This document shows, piece after piece, positions 33,721-45,195 of a DNA stretch of 64,000 nt; position 1 is the stretch's first letter; each line of letters opens with the position of its first letter. The position numbers and the translations under genes were made by a program. The stretch is from NCBI GenBank assembly GCA_025084515.1, contig JAJAGP010002184.1, positions 1 through 64,000 of the forward strand. Direction: 5' to 3'. The stretch comes from Ancistrus triradiatus (Eukaryota; Chordata; Actinopteri; Siluriformes; Loricariidae). Below the pieces are notes generated by a model, which saw nothing but the letters and a program-made list of their open reading frames with translations, had not been told where the DNA came from and ran no database searches.

Positions 33721-34640
33721 CATTGTGTGCGGCTGCACTAAGGAACAGGCTGTGCAGCTCCGGGCTGAGCTCAGACACAGGGCGTTACTCTAAGCACAGG
33801 CTAAGTCCACGCTGTCTGAGCCGAAGAGCTGCCGGCTGGGGCACGCAGGAGCGAAGCTCTCCATTTTGCCTCAAAGTGACCGGCGAGAGCAGAACCGCAG
33901 TGATAGGGGGAGAGAAATCCAGGGCTCACAGGACAGCTCTTGATGTTCCACCACACTCAAGAAAAGGTCCTCTCCCAAATCCGGCGAGCGAGGCGATGAG
34001 TGTGTGGATGGGGGTAGAGTCGTGCACGGGGGAGAAAGAAAATAGGGGAGAAAGAGGGGCGAGAGAGAGCGAGCGAGGGCCGAGAGTTATGTGTGTGGCA
34101 CTCATTAGTAACCCAATACCAGATAATCCGGGCTTTGTAGCACCTTCACCCTTTGCATTATGATAAATAGCAGAAAGAGCTCACATATGGCCCGCGCTCA
34201 ATAATGAACTCGGACGAGTTTCCCGTTCCCTTCATCACCGCTGACTCTTAAAAGGCCTGGCCGGTGTGAGCCATTAAACTGGATTTACTCGCGTTTTGCT
34301 TTCCCTTTTTTAGCTCGGCGCTCACGAGAGGGAAACTATGTGGGCGTTTAGGACGAGGCCCTTCACCCCTGCTCCCGTCGGATTTTCCCCGCTATCAGTC
34401 TTCAGCAGGCCCGAGCGGAGCTGTGTCAACAATCCACCGAATAAATGTCCCATCACGGCCGAAACAGCCTGTTCAAACGCCCCATCAAGGAAATTGAATT
34501 AAAAAAAAAGTCAAAATACACCAGGCTTTCATTGAAAGGGCCTGACGCTTTCGGGTTGCTAAAAAGGCGAGGGTGCAAAGGCCGCGTTTTTAAAAGCACA
34601 AAGACCCCCTGCTGACTTTAGTTCAAAATCTTTCTGTTAT
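33720..34640. promoter_or_regulatory. Candidate conserved non-coding block
   Basis: About 900 bp of GC-balanced unique sequence, unlike its AT-rich flanks. 34240-34500 carries 'gccattaaactggatttact' and 'gagctgtgtcaacaatccac'. An open frame at 33723-34163 (146 codons) resembles no known protein. Best read as possible enhancer DNA; unproven. Confidence 0.35.
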
Positions 34641-35318
34641 AAAAGCCATATGATAACGCTTAGCAAAGGAAAATATTTAGACAGGGATTACGATACTTAA
34701 AAACAATACTCATTAAATAACATTCATATTCACAACGTATACAGCCTTACGCTTGGGCTCTGATTGGAACGACTTATAAAAGGCTTAATTTATATTTCCT
34801 AAATTAGTGCAGACTCTAAAAATCTGACATAAATCTGCACATCATTAAAAAATGCACTCGGCAAAATTTGGGAACCTTCCCACAAGATCCTGGAGTGTTT
34901 TTGTAGCGTCTCAGAAGAGTCCCGCTTGTTCCCTGCAGCGCTTGCGTTCACTTCTTTTCATTTCGAAAATCAACACAATGTGTCCTTTGACCAGGCGTGT
35001 GTACTTACAGACTAATGCTCTGTACAACTCAATACATGTGCTGGATTCAAACTATTGATAGGTTTCTTAGAAATGCCTCAAGTCATTGTTAGAGTAAGTC
35101 AGCAGAAAGCAGAAGAAGTTCAGAAGAAGAATTTCTTATTATATGGACTTTTAATTATTGACAGTAACAAGCAGTGATCAAGTTGTGGTTTGTTTTATAG
35201 CCTATACACACACTCAAAAGGCGTTCTTACAAAAATAGTGAAGACAAAATCACCAAAAAAGGCAAAAAAAACAACAGACAATTTGGCACGAGAAGGGAGG
35301 GGCGGTCTAGGACATCAT
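34641..35318. other. Intergenic DNA, no gene seen
   Basis: AT-rich; no recognisable repeat apart from short A-rich runs. Confidence 0.35.
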
Positions 35319-35319
35319 T

Positions 35320-35600
35320 ACAGTCAAGTCCAATTTATTATTATAGCTCTTTTTACAAAGGATAATTGTCTCAAAGCAGCTTTACAAATACCCAGACCCA
35401 CAGCCCTAACTGAACAAGCCCAGGGTGACAGGCAAGGAAAATCTCCCTAAATGTTATGAGGAAGAAACCTTGGGAGGACCAAGACTCAAAAAGGGACCCG
35501 ACCTCCTTGAGTGGCTTATGTAAAAATTAAACAGTTACCTAATGAATAAGTTTATAAAGAGTTTAAATGCACACAAGCTAAATATAAAAATTAAAAGAGA
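35320..35600 (+). repeat. Dispersed fish repeat R, full length
   Basis: Reads 'gtccaatttattattatagc', 'tgtctcaaagcagctttaca', 'gggtgacaggcaaggaaaat' and 'accttgggaggaccaagact', followed by an A-rich tail region to about 35760. Confidence 0.75.
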
Positions 35601-36060
35601 AACTATTTTAAGAAAATAATCAAAATAAAACATAATAATACCAAGACTATACTAAGTTAAAGAGAATACAATATTATGAAGAGTATAATAAAGCAGAGAA
35701 TATAAAGCCGATGATCATAAGAATAAATAATAAGTATTAAAACAAATAATATGTGTGAGGATCAACGTTATTTAGTCCAGTAAACAGAGTCACTGTAGGA
35801 TCTCGTGCAATCAGCAGTAAAGTTTTGGTGTAATGGCATGCCCCCTCAGCCGGAGGAGGGGAGGGGGTGTTATTACCCCCTGATGTGGTCTGAGTAACAG
35901 TATAAGTGACCAGATTTGAATCCTGAGGCGCTGCAATGGCAACCCCTTATCCTGTTCAGGGTACATACTCGCCTTTGCCCTGTGAGTCTGGAGATGGTCT
36001 CTGGAGTCCCCGGCGACCCTGGCAGGTATAAATCCTGTTAACACCAAACCCATCAGAATG
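35601..36060. other. Intergenic DNA, no gene seen
   Basis: A-rich start, then GC-balanced sequence. Nothing recognised. Confidence 0.35.
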
Positions 36061-36247
36061 GCATTTACATTTACAGCATTTAGCAGACGCCCTTATCCAG
36101 AGCGACTTACAATTGGTACAGTCTTACAATCCAAGCAATAGTGGGTTAAGGGTCTTGCTCAAGGACCCAACAGTGGCAGCTTGGCAGAGGTGGGATTTGA
36201 ACCCTGGACCTTCTGGTCCAGAGTCCAGTACCTTACCCACTAGGCTA
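36061..36247 (-). repeat. tRNA-derived SINE, full length and well kept
   Basis: The best-preserved copy. In minus orientation it has the head 'tagcctagtgggtaaggt', B box 'gggttcaaatcccacctctg', and tail 'aagggcgtctgctaaatgct'. It is the reference for the other copies. Confidence 0.9.
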
Positions 36248-36297
36248 AATTGTCATTTATAATTATTATTAATACCACAGAAAAAAAGAATGTCATT

Positions 36298-37010
36298 GGT
36301 TAAATTTGATCCGGAGCTCACGGTGTCCATTTCTTCCAAAAAGGATCTGTGATACTGATGGGTCTGAGCACAATCCCCGTCTCCACTGTATGATGGACCA
36401 TCCCAGATCCTCCGAGCCCAGAGAAGCCGACGCCCCTTCTGGACATGGTTATAACATAAGGCTTCTTTTTAGCACAGTAACGTTTTAAGTGGTATCTGTG
36501 AATGTAACTCTGTATTGTAGAGCTTGATAAAGGTTTGATAAAGGAATCCCTTGTCCATGTGGTTCTATCAGCTATTGATGAATGACGGTTCTTGATACAG
36601 TGCCGTCTGAGGGAGCGGAGATCACCCCTCTTCAGTTTAGGCTTGCACCCTTACCCTTTACGCACTGAAATTCCTCCTGATTCCTTGAATTGTTTAATGA
36701 TATTATGCCCTGTAGAGGGAGAAATTTATAAATCCCTTCCAATCCTTCTTTGAGGAACATTGTTTCTAAACATTTCAATCATTTTCCTACATATTTGTTG
36801 ATAAACTGGAGATCCTCTGATCATCTTCATTCCGCAAAGACTCCTTTCCTGGATGCTGCTTTTCTACCAAATCTTGATTATAATCACCTCTTAACTCTTT
36901 AAACTCACATCATCATTTCGTTTTTTTACCACATTACTAGCCCTAAATTGCCTCATCCCAGCAACCTGTGGCATTGCTTTCCAGCTGGTCCGGACATCAC
37001 ATCCAACCAT
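36298..37010 (-). mobile_element. Tc1-like element, 5' half (family D)
   Basis: The minus strand carries sequence shared with 49.05-49.56, 50.93-52.07 and 53.09-54.28 kb, for example (as + strand) 'gatccggagctcacggtgtc' and 'ccagagaagccgacgcccct'. Transposase frames are broken. The 3' half is missing. Confidence 0.7.
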
Positions 37011-37196
37011 GATTTAATGTATCTTTGGGAGAAGACCATCGGCTGGCATTGCACATCGACCCCTGCTAGCACTGTTGTCCTGTCCAGGCACGCTTACGCC
37101 TAAGCCCTGTGTTCTGCAAAGATGACCAGGGGATAGAAAGGCGGGACAAAATATGAATATTTTGAAAAATACAGCTGAACATTTCACAGTTACTGC

Positions 37197-37703
37197 CAGG
37201 AGCATTTCTAGACTACTTTTCATACTGGGGCTCACACAGAATTTGGAGGGGCACAGCTGCACCCGCCTGCTTGCTAATCAGTCCTAGGGGCACAACTGTG
37301 CTTACAAATAATGCTGTTAAACTAAATAGCTGAAGAGATTTAACACTAACGTGGGTATTACTATGCCATGGATGAGAAATGAAGAAAAAATGAACACTAC
37401 AGACTTGTTGTTAATTGTATTAACTAATATATAGCTCTGAGCTGTCATTTCCTTACCTGCTGGCTTTCTTGTAAATATTTGCAGATCTCCATTACTTCAT
37501 GAGACAAAATGAAAGAAACTGGCTCTTAGTGTTAGCTGCTCAAGCTTTTTAAGAAGCTGGGGCATTATGGGACCTGTAGTTCCTGTAGTAAATTTGTGTA
37601 GTGTGTTTTGTAGTTCTGCTCAGCAATTCAGGATAACACTAACTTTTTATCGCTGTGATTTTCAGAGCATGTGCCCCGGTAAGCAGGTCTGATGATGCCC
37701 CTG
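37197..37703. mobile_element. hAT-like non-autonomous DNA transposon, copy 2
   Basis: The left end caggagcatttc and right end gatgcccctg are inverted. The flanks are an 8-bp target duplication with one mismatch: gttactgc at 37189-37196 and gttattgc at 37704-37711. Internal sequence is clearly related to copy 1 (agactacttttcatactggg; tttgtagttctgctcagcaa). No transposase. Confidence 0.8.
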
Positions 37704-37711
37704 GTTATTGC

Positions 37712-38126
37712 ATCATAAAATATAATAAAGGCTGGCACAGATTTCTTCAGTTTTAAAAGAATTTGATCAGATTTCCATTTTATAAAGGTTGTACAAACCC
37801 TTACGCTTGACTTCCAGAGCGGCCATTTAAAAGTGTTTATTATTTGATGCAGAAACCTTGACTGGACCCGATTGGCCGGCGGTTTGTTTCAGGCTAGGAA
37901 TTCTCCTGAATTTTAAAAGGTGAAAAATGTGAAGGGCTTGTGGGCGTGCACTACTTATCACTTGCAGAGAGAGTAGCTCAGGTACTAAGCCTCTTTTAGT
38001 GGTTTTAGGCTGCCCTAATCCTCCAGAAGAGCCCCGTGCATGTGGAGTTACTCACCCCATCGGTCTTTATGCTGCCCTTGGAGAACTCCAGACTATGCAC
38101 TGTGTTGTGGATGAACAAGCCTTTGA

Positions 38127-38130
<4 letters not shown>
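37712..38130. other. Intergenic DNA, no gene seen
   Basis: Unique-looking, GC-balanced sequence; nothing recognised. Confidence 0.35.

Positions 38131-38176
<46 letters not shown>
38131..38176. repeat. (TG)n microsatellite
   Basis: Pure TG run ended by 'tgcgtgctag'. Confidence 0.9.
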
Positions 38177-38181
<5 letters not shown>

Positions 38182-38229
38182 CTAGAGGCTAAAGGTTCTG
38201 AAGTGGGTTGTGGTTTTCAGCTCCCAAGT

Positions 38230-38522
38230 TCAAAGTGAGGAGGCCTGAAAAGCAGGAAAAGATGATGAGCCCTCTCCAGAGCGCCTTATTTAAAAAATGT
38301 TAGGGCTAAAGAAATAAAAGCTGGCCTGAAACAATGACGGGGCCCTCGGTGCGAGGGTGCGGTGGTGGGGTTGAAGTGGGCCAAGATTGCCGAGAGCAGG
38401 GCGAAACTGAGGGGCATCTGGCCTTATAATGTCCCCGCGTGCGATTAATAACCCCCCTCCCAAACCAGAGTAATTTCGCCCTTTGCTTTTTTGTGACTGA
38501 AAGAAAGTAGTTTTGCGTCAGT

Positions 38523-38577
<55 letters not shown>

Positions 38578-39425
38578 CTTGTGCTCCGCCGGCAGGGAAA
38601 GTGACGGAGATGAGGTTAAGTGGAGTTGTTTAGATGTAACAGATGCCAAGTGAGGCCGAATGAAAGAGCGAACGCGGACGGCGAGGATCTGAGAGCGGCA
38701 AGAAGCATGAATAGCATAATTGGCCAGAAACATCCGAAGGCCAGGCGCGGAGATGAATAGACCTAAGAGCATCTTCATATCCATATTCCGTACAATTCTG
38801 CCACATTTCAGCCTATATCCTTCCCTGCCTTTCTCCTTCACGTCTATCAGGCTGTGTTTTGGTTCAGGGTGCAGGAAGGTCCCTCCGGAGGATGTCGAGC
38901 GCCGTGGGAGGCGGGCCGCCGTCGGATCGGACCCCCTACGCGACAGAGGAAAAGGAAGCGAGCTGTGAGCTGCATGTTCACCCCTGTTTGTGTTGCCCTG
39001 CCGGCCCGGGCCGCCTCTGTCGTAGCCCATTGTGGCCTGGACAGATTGATGAGGAGCAGCGGCAGGACGCGGAGGGGGAAGGAAAAAAGATGTAAAAACG
39101 AAGGCATTGGCTTGAGTTTTTGCGCTGGCCTTCTTCCTCGTGCTTTGTTCTGCTTTTTCCTCCTGCTCATTCGCTTGTCTTTCACTTTTTTATTGTTTCT
39201 CTTAACTGTTTGGGCTTGGTGTCACTTCTCATATGCTGCCCCAGTGGGACAGAGTTGTGTTAGGGCGCCCATTATTAGGCTAATCTTGGACCGATTATCG
39301 TCGGTCTTGATCCCCCTTCTTTTGGCCCCTGAATAAATAACTCTCTGTCCATAGTGAGATTAATGTCATCTTTATGGACGACATTAAAATGACAAATAAA
39401 AAGCCCTAAAAATGTAAACGTGCCG
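38230..39425. promoter_or_regulatory. Large candidate conserved non-coding block
   Basis: Over 1 kb of unique, GC-balanced DNA between repeats, interrupted only by (TG)n at 38526-38575. It contains homeodomain and forkhead-type cores (tatccatattccgtac; cattattaggctaatcttgg; gaataaataactc; tgacaaataaaaagcc). The overlapping frames on both strands (38518-39336) disagree with one another and resemble no protein. Confidence 0.4.
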
Positions 39426-39508
39426 TTCATTTGCTTGTCTGTTAAATTGCTTTGTACTCACTCATCACAGCCATCATGCTTCCTCTGAATTCAAAGCACA
39501 TTAAAATA

Positions 39509-40488
39509 CACTCAACGGCCAGTATGTTTGGTACATCTTGTTAGCACTGGGTTAGACCCCCTTTTGACTGCTTTAGTTCTTCATGGCATCGATTCAAGAA
39601 GGTCCTGGAAACATTCCTCAGGGATTTTGGTCCATTTTGACATGACATCATCACACAGTCCCGCTTTGCAGATTTGTCGGCTGCACATCCGTCATGTGAA
39701 TCTCCTGTTCCACCACATCCCAAAGCTGCTCTATTGGTGAGATCTGGTTTCTGTGGATCTGTGTGAGTTAGAGAACTCATGATCATGTTCAGAAACCAGT
39801 CTGAGATGATCTGAGCTTTGGGACATGGAGCATTATCCTGCTGGAGGTAGATACCAGAAGTCGATACACTGTGCTCAAGGGTCAGAAACAGTACTCAGGT
39901 AGACTATGGGGTTTAAACGATGCTCAGGTGGTATAAAGGGCCCCAAAGTGTGCCAAGAACATCTCCCGCACACCATTACACCACCGGCAGTCTGAACTGT
40001 TGATATGAGGCAGGATGGATCCGAGCTTTCATGTTGTTTCTGAACGTAGCAGCAGAAGTCGAGACGCATCAGACCAGGCGACGTTTTTCCAATCTTCTAT
40101 TGTATGATTTTGGCGAGCCCTTATGAATTGTAGCCTCAGTTGCCTGTACTTAACTGGCAGAAGTGGCACCTGGTATAGCCCACTTGCTTCAAGGTGCAAA
40201 GAGGTGTTCTTTCGCATACCACGGCTGTAACGAGTGGTTATTTGAGTTTGGCATCAGCGAGGCATTTTCAACCAGAGAGCTGCCCTCACTGGATATTTTC
40301 TCTTTTTCAGACCCTTCTCTGTTAAACCCTAGAGGTGGCGCTGTGCGTGAAAATCCCAGTAGATCAGCAGTTTCTGAAATACTCAGACCAGCCCGTCTGG
40401 CACCGACAACCACGTCACGTTCAAAGTCGCCTTTCCTCCCCATTCTGATGCTCGTCTTCATCATGTCTGCGTGCCTAAATGCATTGAG
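39509..40488 (-). mobile_element. Tc1-type transposon (family A), 5' truncated
   Basis: It begins with terminal repeat 'cactcaacggccagtatgtt' and carries decayed transposase on the minus strand: ISETADLLGFSRTAPPLGFN and VGARRAGLS near 40330-40440, EDWKNVAWSDASRLLLLRS near 40040-40110, and the later catalytic part further left. Many stops and shifts. Its outer 5' end is missing because another Tc1 family is joined directly at about 40488. Confidence 0.85.
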
Positions 40489-40820
40489 GCGATCCCGCTC
40501 TGTAACTTTACATGGTCTGACATGTCGTGGCTGAGTTGTTGCGGTTCTTAAATGCTTCCAGTTTTCAATAATCACTCACAGTTGATTGTGGAATATCTAG
40601 GAGGGAAGAAATTTCATGACATAACTTGTTGTAATGCTGGCATCCTATTACAGTACACTTAAATTCAGTGAGCTCTTTAGAATGGCCCATTCTTTCACCC
40701 ATGTTTGTATAGGCAGACTGCATGGCTAGGTGCTTGAATTTATATACTTGAGACAACGGGACTGAATTAAGTCAATGATTAAGAGGTGTGAGCAAATACT
40801 TTTGTCCAATAATTTGTGTA
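40489..40820 (-). mobile_element. Tc1-type transposon 5' fragment (family E), fused to family A
   Basis: On the minus strand it starts at the end 'tacacaaattattggacaaa', and a frame ending at 40565 encodes a transposase N-terminus: MGHSKELTEFKCTVIGCQHY, then HEISSLLDIPQSTVSDY. It then runs through KVTERDR straight into family A sequence without a spacer. Confidence 0.75.
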
Positions 40821-41954
40821 TATGGTTAGGAAGAAGGAGGACGATTGAACGACTGTCCTCTCATCCCTAGAGCTAATTGTGCATGCATGTGACACCAGTC
40901 TCAGACTGAAGGCATCACCTGGACTTGAACCCAGGTCACCACGGAGGTGGGCTACCATATTAGAGCACTGCAGCACCCAAGCTTGGCACACAACATCATA
41001 GCTTCTTCCAGTGCACTATTAGGAGTTAAATAAACAGATCTAATGCAAAACTGCAAAAGATCGATTCCAAAACATTCTTTAGACCAAAATCACCTTTCTT
41101 TGCCACTCAACCTGAGAACATGCAATAGTTTGACCTCCTTTAAAAGCCTGGCAAAAGATCACTTTCTGTCCCAACTGTCTGCTTTTTGACTGCTAGTCTA
41201 ATCAACATCACCCCAACCACCTTCGTCATATTCCTATTTTACATGTTCCTTCTCTTTATCTAAACTTAAAGAGTATCTAATATAAGTCGAATTCAAGTGG
41301 GAAAGTGCCTAGGTCAAGCCCTTTGGGCATTTCTGTACTTTTTCTGCACTATGTTGTTTAGTATTTATGTTTTATACCAGTACTCATTAAGTTCGATTGA
41401 TTGTGCAAATACAAAAATAAAAAATGTGAATTATATAACAGAACTAAAAGACAATAGCGTCAAAACTGCACCACCAAATTCCTCCGGCTCTCTCTGTTGT
41501 GTAAGGGATGCAGCCATGAAGGTTAAGTGACCATAATAAACACACACACAGTAGCCTCAGATGCTTTAATCGATAAAACGGAAGATGTAACCTTGGGTCG
41601 TAGACCTATTAGACAACTTCCTCTTAAGTATACTCCTATAATGCCATAATACAAAGTGACCTTACACAATTCATTTAGCTGAGAAAAACACATAAATATT
41701 TGCAGTTCACAGACGGTTCTAGTGCAATCTTACTCCGAGGATGGCATTTTTATGCTCCAGTACCCTCATGAGTGGCACTGAAGACGCACTTATCCTGTGT
41801 ACGGCTATATAATAAACACATTCACTATTTAACGCATTTCCTTGTTAGTCTGTAGTTTCTGGAACTGCTCATCGTGTTTAACATAAACTCTGACCTTCTG
41901 CTGGTTCACTGGTATCTAAGTGAGACTGAGACAACACCATTGTCTAGGTTAAGC
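40821..41954. other. Intergenic DNA; tRNA-like patch at 40905-40985
   Basis: Near 40910-40945 'cttgaacccaggtcaccacg' read in reverse resembles a B box, so this may be an old SINE. The remainder shows no gene or clear repeat. Confidence 0.35.
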
Positions 41955-42402
41955 ATTTCAAGGTCCTGGAGTGGCCTAGCCAGTCTCCAGACCTCAACCC
42001 CATAGGAAAATGTGTGGAGGGAGTTGAAAGTCCGTGTTGCCCCAAAACATCACTGCTCTAGAGGAGATCTGCATGGAGGAATGGGCCAAAATACCAGCTA
42101 CAGTTTGTGCCAACCTGGTGAAGACTTACAGGAAACGTTTGACCTCTGTCATTGCCAACAAAGGTTATGTTACAGAGTACTGAGTTTGAACTTTTATTAT
42201 TGACCAAATACTTATTTTCCACCATGATTTACAATGAAATTCTTTAAAAATCCTACAATGTGATTTCCTGGATTATTTTTCTCATTTTGTCTCTCATAGT
42301 TGAAGTGTAGCTATGATGAAAATGACAGACCTCTCTCATCTTTCTAAGTAGGAGAACTTGCACAATCAGTGGCTGGCTAAATACTTTTGCCCCACTGTAA
42401 AA
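41955..42402 (+). mobile_element. Tc1-type transposon 3' end (family B)
   Basis: The final transposase part is recognisable: 'gtctccagacctcaacccca' encodes the SPDLNP motif of the Tc1 catalytic domain. A stop and a long right terminal repeat follow, ending 'atacttttgccccactgta'. The 5' part is absent. It is the same family as the joined ends at 29.5 kb. Confidence 0.85.
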
Positions 42403-42445
42403 TACTACTGGCTCAATTTGCTCAATTTGGGATTGGCCCTAGAGA

Positions 42446-42515
42446 TTATCTAGTATTTTAATTCTGCTTTGAGACAATGCTCCATTGTAAAAGGCGCTAC
42501 AGAAATAAATCTGAC
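42446..42515 (-). repeat. Dispersed fish repeat R, 5' fragment
   Basis: Minus-strand copy of the first 70 bases (tgctttgagacaatgctcca on the + strand). Confidence 0.6.
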
Positions 42516-43754
42516 TAGGCATGACTGCTTACGCTTACGCCACTGGACGACCCTACTTTGAAAATGTTCGATTTTTTGTTAGCATACCCATATTCGTAGC
42601 ATCGGGTTAGCGCTATGGCTACAGCTAACGTTCGTTGTTATTCCAGGCTATATTCCACGCTCGCATAAAGCACGCAACATTTACCAAATGAGTGTGCTTT
42701 TATTATCGCTGCAGCGTTCTTTGAAATATGTGTCATTTAGTTGGAGACCAGGCTCCGTATACAGCGTTCTATCTTTAGCTAGCTAGCATGAGTTATTGTT
42801 TCTCGTTACGTGGTGAGGCTGACAGCAGCTGACAGTGTTCAAAAAGGGATCCAGAGATTAAACCTCAGTGCAAATGTTGTGTCTGTGATTTACTGTGATG
42901 TCTCTTTCTTCTGGATTGATTGAAAGAGGCAGCTTGGGTTATTTGAATGTACATCTGCTCTGCAGATTTAAATCTAAGTGACACTTACACACCATAATGT
43001 GTTTTGTTTACTGACTTTGGCAGAACGTCCACGTTTTTTTTTTCCAACCGAGGCAGAAACTGATCCTAAAATGAGGTTTAGCTACGGTGTAAGCACACTG
43101 CAATAGCTCAAGGGCATCGGTCTGCGAGGGGACAGTAGGGACCAATATCTGAGCGACCTCAGTCACGTTATCTTTGGACTGTAGTCATATTAGATCATTC
43201 CGATGTGCCCGCCCAGAGGCTACGTCTCTAACACGACCAATATAGCGTTTGATTGGCTGAGAGGGGCGGGGCTATCTGAAGGCTGATGTCACGTGTAAAA
43301 ATTGTGCTTACTGCCAGACACAGGGGAGGCCAGAGCTGATCAGAGCGATGACTAACTTATATAAGACATAGTGAAACAGTGAACACAGACCTACAAGCTC
43401 TGGAACTAGACTAACACAATATCTCGGACTACACAACACAACATGACACTGTGCTAATATTACAGCACAATGAGAACCGGACACTAAGGACGTTTGCACA
43501 CTTGGACCGTTTCAGACCGCTGAGTCATGGTTTCTTTGGCATATGTGAACACGTCAATCAAACTCAGACCCCTCTAAATGGCCCCGAAACCAAAATTAAC
43601 CGAACTGAGACCGCCTTGTGACAATATGAAGTACCACGACATTGTGTGCTCTTCTCCAGAGTAAAGAATAAAGAAATAAAGAGTCTAGAATAAAGTAATA
43701 AGGAAATCAATACAATAAGTGAGAATATATATGTAGTGAACGTTAATGTCTTTT
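42516..43754. other. GC-balanced intergenic block with promoter-like motifs
   Basis: Unique-looking sequence. At 43249-43270 an inverted CCAAT box (gattggctgag) lies 4-5 bp from a GC box (ggggcgggg). No gene with an open frame follows on either strand; the 63-residue minus frame at 43308-43499 resembles nothing known. It may be an old repeat, a non-coding transcript promoter or chance. Confidence 0.35.
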
Positions 43755-43890
43755 GGTACAGTCTTACAATCCAAGCAATTGTGGGTTAAGGGCTTTGCTC
43801 AAGGACCCAACAGTGGCAGCCTTGGAGAGGTGGGATTTGAACTCTGGACCTTCTGGTCCATAGTCCAGTACCTTAATGCTAGGCTACCAC
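43755..43890 (-). repeat. tRNA-derived SINE, tail missing
   Basis: Minus-strand copy with B-box region 'ggtgggatttgaactctgga' and head 'aatgctaggctaccacagtc' (as + strand); it lacks the 'gcgtctgctaaatg' tail. Confidence 0.8.
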
Positions 43891-44900
43891 AGTCCCTCAG
43901 TTTAGATATAACACTACACACTATATATATAAGTATAGTGTATAAGGTCTCAGTTGTATTTGTTTGTTGTTCGTTTTGTGGTCGGCTTGACTCGTGCATT
44001 GTGAAAGCAAAACGTTCCCAGACCACTTTGCATTTTGTTTGCAGTATTTAAAGAGGAACAGCCGAGGTTTGCTGTAGGATGCATACGGTACGACTCTCCA
44101 GCTCTCTCTCGTTGCTGCTGCTGATTATGAGTTCGGTTTCAGTATCACCGCTTCTAAACTTTGTTGTGCATTGTTTATCCCACATGTTCTTCATTTTAAA
44201 CACCTGCTTTAACAGCAAGTTATTCCTTCCTACCACTGCTTTTTTGTCCAAAATCCTTGATAAAAATGATAGTTTTGTTAATAAATGAAATAAGCTATAA
44301 GCTATTATTTTCTATTTTGAAAAAAATCTGGTCTATTCTAGTAAAAGTAAGTAAAAATGTATTTATATAGCACCTTACAGTGACACGTGTCTGTGTAAGT
44401 TCTCATTCAATCAGGTTATGGTAAGTATGAGTGTTGAGTTGAAGGCAAGTGAAGTTCTTCTTGGTTCTTGATGATGTTTCACCTCTCATCAGAAAGTCTT
44501 TTCAGTTCTAGAAACTGATGGGGAGTCCCAGGTATTTAACCCTAATGGGGTGTCACCTTGTCCTTGTCCAATTTGAACAACCATCGTTGAACAGGGAGGT
44601 GGTCTTACGTCACCAGTTATCAGCCACCTACAAAGCAGTCTTGAGATCCCTTCCTAGGTGGTTTAACCCCCATTAGCACCTCGACCCACGTGACTCTGAT
44701 GACTCACATGAGGCACGGTGGGGAAACAACTCCCTAATAGGTCCCCAAAAAATCCACAAAAATAACTGAATTACTCTAAACACACATATAAATAGAAAAG
44801 GTTAAAAACAGCCGACACCACCACTTATACCACACATAATATTCAAACCACCATCACATCATTTCAAATGATCCGAACGACAACTTATACAAACAAGTTT
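43891..44900. other. Intergenic DNA with an unclassified retroelement-like patch
   Basis: 44440-44700 contains 'ttgatgatgtttcacctctc' and 'agaaactgatggggagtccc', resembling sequence repeated around fish retroelements (Penelope-like is possible). A worn repeat-R phrase occurs near 44345-44380 and 44715-44740. No gene. Confidence 0.35.
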
Positions 44901-45195
44901 TCATTCATTCACTTTCTTATCCACTAGATTCCAAACAGGGTCACAGGAGCGCTGGTGCCCGGCACATGAACAAGCCTAGACAGGGCGCCAATCTATCGTA
45001 GGGCGTACACAGTCACACACTGGGGGTATGTGTTTGGACTGTGAGAGGCAACCGGAGTACTCGGAGTAAACCCATGCAGACACAAGGAGAACATGAAAAC
45101 TCCTTAAAGAAAGACAGACAACTCCACCTGGGATGGAACCCAGGACTATTTTGCTGTGAGGTGACAGTGCTACCCACTGAGCCTCCGTGCCACAC
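44901..45195 (-). repeat. V-SINE-like repeat, near full length
   Basis: Minus-strand copy. Read in reverse it starts 'gtggcacggaggctcagtgg', has a B-box-like 'tgggttccatcccaggtgga', and the conserved core 'ttcatgttctccttgtgtct'. It ends with 'ccctgtttggaatctagtgg'. Partial copies lie at 47041 and 63200. Confidence 0.75.

Noticed and set aside
33723..34163. 146-codon protein gene
   Set aside because: No family resemblance, arginine/serine/glutamate low complexity at the end, and no promoter or polyA context.
36061..36247. tRNA gene
   Set aside because: A and B boxes are present, but the sequence is a repeated SINE with a non-tRNA tail, found in seven or more copies here.
38518..39336. Coding gene in the 38.5-39.3 kb block (170 and 160 codons on opposite strands)
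   Set aside because: Frames overlap antisense, one runs into a (TG)n array, and neither resembles a protein family.
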